From Lachnospiraceae bacterium UBA3785 (lineage in GTDB: Bacteria; Bacillota; Clostridia; Lachnospirales; Lachnospiraceae): a DNA stretch of 15,799 nt. Under the pieces are notes generated by a model that was not told the origin of the DNA, did no database searches, and was given only the letters and a program-made list of their open reading frames with translations. Positions 13,861 through 15,799 of the stretch are shown here, piece after piece; position 1 is the first letter of the stretch; every line of letters begins with the position of its first letter. The position numbers and the translations under genes were made by a program. The stretch covers positions 2,775 through 18,573 of the forward strand of contig DFFD01000020.1 of NCBI GenBank assembly GCA_002369495.1. The letters run 5' to 3'.

Positions 13861-15799
13861 CCGTTCTTACTCCGCTTTACAAATGAAAGCACATAGTCCA
13901 GCGGCTCCGTTTCGCCGCACTTTTTTCCGATTAAGAGAAACAGTACAAAGAGAACAGCCGAAAAGGCCGACAGCAGAAGGCCCTTCTTAAGGCCCGGCAC
14001 GACGTAATGCATCCGGATCGAATGCTCGCCCGCCGGGATCTTCAGCGCCGTAAATCCTTCGCAGGCCTTCCAGCGCTCCGCCGGGACGTCATCGACCCAG
14101 GCGTTCCAGCCGACCTCATAGGGGATCGCAATGAAGAGGACGCCGTCCTCCGGCGCGCTGACTGTCCCTGTGACCGTGTCATCCTTCCCGGTATCCTGAA
14201 TGCTGATGCTCGCGTTCCGGTCCCTGTCCTCATAACGGACGGAGATCTTGTTCGTGCTCCCGTCCGGCTCAAGTTCCCAGGCTGCCATCGCGGTCTCCTC
14301 GCCGTAGAAGGAGGCGATGTTTCTCACCTCCGTGCAGCGGTAGACCGTCACATTCCCGAACGTCCATAAAGGCTCGGTCCCGTAGATATCCGCCTCCGCG
14401 GTCCTTGCGAGGATATATTTTACACCGACGAGATCCGACTGGCCTCTGTTCGAAATGCCCAGCGTATAAATATGGTGGTTGACGTCGGCAAACAGCAGGT
14501 CATTCCAGTAGTCTCTCACATAGAACTGGATGAACGCGTTCTGGGTTGAATTGTAGGTGCTGACCGGGTGGTAGCCCATCATCATGCCGTCCATGGCGAC
14601 CGACGCGCCGTAGGTCTTTTCGGTGCGGAAGTACTCAGCGTCATTTTCCCTGATGAAGGCGAGCGCCTCGAGCGTATCCGGATCGCTGATCTCGCGCATG
14701 TAGGTGCCGCCCTTAAACAGCGTGTCCCGGTCGGCTGTCGTCCCGAGAGAATCCACCGCGCAGTTCATGACCAGGAACGCGACGAGGCCCCAGTAGATGA
14801 GCCTCCTGTACTGCCTCGTCTTCCGTAACCCGAAGAGGAACAGCAGGACGGCCATGGCGGTCCCGCCGAAGAAATGCAGCACCGAAACGTACCGCGGGTT
14901 GGCGATCGTATCCGGCAGCGAGTACACGAGGTACATGCGCCAGACGGCTGCCAGCGCGATGACGAGCGCGATGAGGCTCGCTCTTCTCCTCGCGAAAATC
15001 TCGTTCAGTGTGAAGGCCGCGATCATCGCAAAATACGGCGTGTAGACAAACATATAGCGGCAGAACGGCGCGGTAAAACCGTTCATGATGATGCCCGGGG
15101 TGGGCGTCAGCAGGATCAGCACCGCGGCAGCAAGCACCGCATACTGCAGGATCTTATTTTTCCTGTTCATATTCATGCCCGGTATGAGGAACACATACTG
15201 GACGATCAGGAAAATGAAAAGCGTCGAGAAGAACAGGTTGGAATCCTCATAAAAGTTTCCCTGTCCGCTGTACGAGGAGATGCCTCTCGCCGTCGAGGAG
15301 AAAAAGCGCGCGATCAGCGCTCTGTAGTAATCCCCTCCGTAGGCGTACTTGAACAGTCTCGTGAGGAGCCCGTCATCCGACTGAAGCCGCGAGGAGACGC
15401 TCAGGATCGCGGAGACCGCCGGCAGGAGCGTAAACATACCGAGTCCCACGCCGAGCCCCATCGGCCAGGCAAGCCGGAAGACGTCCCCCACATAGGGCAG
15501 GAAACCGGTCAGTTTCCTTGTGAGGAACCGTATCACGACATATAACCCCGTAAACAGCAGGATCATGTAGGCGATGTACATGCTGTTTACGACAACGAGA
15601 CAGCTCATGAGCGTCAGCTGCGGCCAGCGCTTCGGATCCCGGATCGCAAGCTCGATAAACAGCATCTCGAAGATGAGCAGCACCGGCACCACCGCGAACT
15701 GGTAGTGCTGGCCCCAGACCATCATAAAGCCGGAAAATGCATACATGTACGCCGCCGGCAGCTTCGCCTTCTCCCTGAGCGGAAAGACCGAGAGGAAGA
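13857..15799 (-). CDS. YfhO-family polytopic membrane protein, 5' end outside window
   Basis: 647 codons are readable; the frame continues past the right edge, so the ATG at 15746 is internal. At least ten hydrophobic segments are visible, followed by a large extracytoplasmic region containing YDVIMV-free, YfhO-type elements: SVAMDGMMMGYHPVSTYNS, then VGWNAWVDDVPAERW and LKIPAGEHSIRMHYVVPG, and a final helix (GLLLSAFSAVLFVLFLLIG). This order, many helices then a beta-rich outer domain with the VGWxxxVDxxP and PAGxHxI motifs, is characteristic of YfhO proteins, which are thought to be GT-C-type transferases using polyprenyl-linked sugars. Bacillus and Listeria relatives are linked to glycosylation of lipoteichoic acid. 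Here it overlaps the tandem glycosyltransferase gene by four bases, so it likely decorates a surface polymer. It may belong to a longer operon to the right. Confidence 0.88.
   Translation of the reverse strand, partial: FLSVFPLREKAKLPAAYMYAFSGFMMVWGQHYQFAVVPVLLIFEMLFIELAIRDPKRWPQLTLMSCLVVVNSMYIAYMILLFTGLYVVIRFLTRKLTGFLPYVGDVFRLAWPMGLGVGLGMFTLLPAVSAILSVSSRLQSDDGLLTRLFKYAYGGDYYRALIARFFSSTARGISSYSGQGNFYEDSNLFFSTLFIFLIVQYVFLIPGMNMNRKNKILQYAVLAAAVLILLTPTPGIIMNGFTAPFCRYMFVYTPYFAMIAAFTLNEIFARRRASLIALVIALAAVWRMYLVYSLPDTIANPRYVSVLHFFGGTAMAVLLFLFGLRKTRQYRRLIYWGLVAFLVMNCAVDSLGTTADRDTLFKGGTYMREISDPDTLEALAFIRENDAEYFRTEKTYGASVAMDGMMMGYHPVSTYNSTQNAFIQFYVRDYWNDLLFADVNHHIYTLGISNRGQSDLVGVKYILARTAEADIYGTEPLWTFGNVTVYRCTEVRNIASFYGEETAMAAWELEPDGSTNKISVRYEDRDRNASISIQDTGKDDTVTGTVSAPEDGVLFIAIPYEVGWNAWVDDVPAERWKACEGFTALKIPAGEHSIRMHYVVPGLKKGLLLSAFSAVLFVLFLLIGKKCGETEPLDYVLSFVKRSKNG

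Noticed and set aside
12223..13896. 557-codon open frame on the plus strand opposite the tandem glycosyltransferase
   Set aside because: Its translation is rich in Arg, His, Val and Asp with no recognisable domain, and it lies wholly opposite a gene with clear motifs. It is a by-product of GC-rich codon use. The same holds for the long plus-strand frames at 25-1023, 1116-2087, 4497-5318, 6039-6983 and 8496-9506.
15744..15746. ATG at 15746 as the start of the YfhO protein
   Set aside because: The frame stays open to the window edge and the upstream residues (FLSVFPLREKAKLPAAY) fit a loop between membrane helices, so this Met is internal.
1..15799. tRNA or rRNA genes, CRISPR arrays, insertion sequences, phage or toxin-antitoxin genes
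   Set aside because: None seen on either strand; coding genes fill the window and the gaps contain only promoters, terminators and short dyads.

Overview
The window carries about twelve protein genes, all on the minus strand, packed tightly with only short gaps. No stretch of 300 bases lacks a gene; the longest non-coding gaps are about 120-160 bases and hold promoters and terminators. High G+C for a clostridium, strong AGGAGG ribosome sites, a membrane-tethered HtrA, an LCP wall ligase and a YfhO-type protein point to a Gram-positive Firmicute. My inference is a Clostridia/Lachnospiraceae-like gut or oral anaerobe; the genus cannot be told from this window.

Read in the direction of transcription (high to low coordinates), there are five units. 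(1) 15799-11073: a YfhO-family polytopic membrane protein (5' end outside the window), a large tandem-domain family 2 glycosyltransferase and a second family 2 glycosyltransferase that begins at TTG. Their overlaps or 10-base gap indicate one operon, closed by a modest terminator. (2) 10949-7384: a polyprenyl-phosphate sugar-1-phosphate transferase, an LCP-family ligase and a third family 2 glycosyltransferase. It has a good sigma-A promoter with two operator-like dyads downstream, and ends at a UUCG-loop terminator. (3) about 7253-5442: a single-gene HtrA/DegP-like membrane serine protease with its own strong terminator. (4) 5285-1125: a ClpX-type unfoldase, a zinc-ribbon coiled-coil protein, signal peptidase II and a membrane-fused spermidine-synthase-like protein. 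A promoter lies upstream, and a perfect 11-bp hairpin sits between the last two genes. (5) 963-1: an intracellular family 32 glycoside hydrolase with an excellent promoter, cut off by the window edge.

Units 1 and 2 together look like part of a cell-surface polysaccharide locus. The initiating enzyme puts the first sugar phosphate on undecaprenyl phosphate, family 2 transferases extend the chain, the LCP protein would attach the polymer to peptidoglycan, and the YfhO protein may decorate a surface polymer from the outer face. Units 3 and 4 are rich in protein quality control and envelope processing (HtrA, ClpX, LspA). I found no RNA genes, transposons, CRISPR arrays or phage genes. The most unusual items are a large repeat-containing insertion in the GH32 enzyme, the ClpX-zinc ribbon-LspA-aminopropyltransferase-like gene group, the start-region hairpin of the last gene of that group, and the paired dyads at the polysaccharide promoter.
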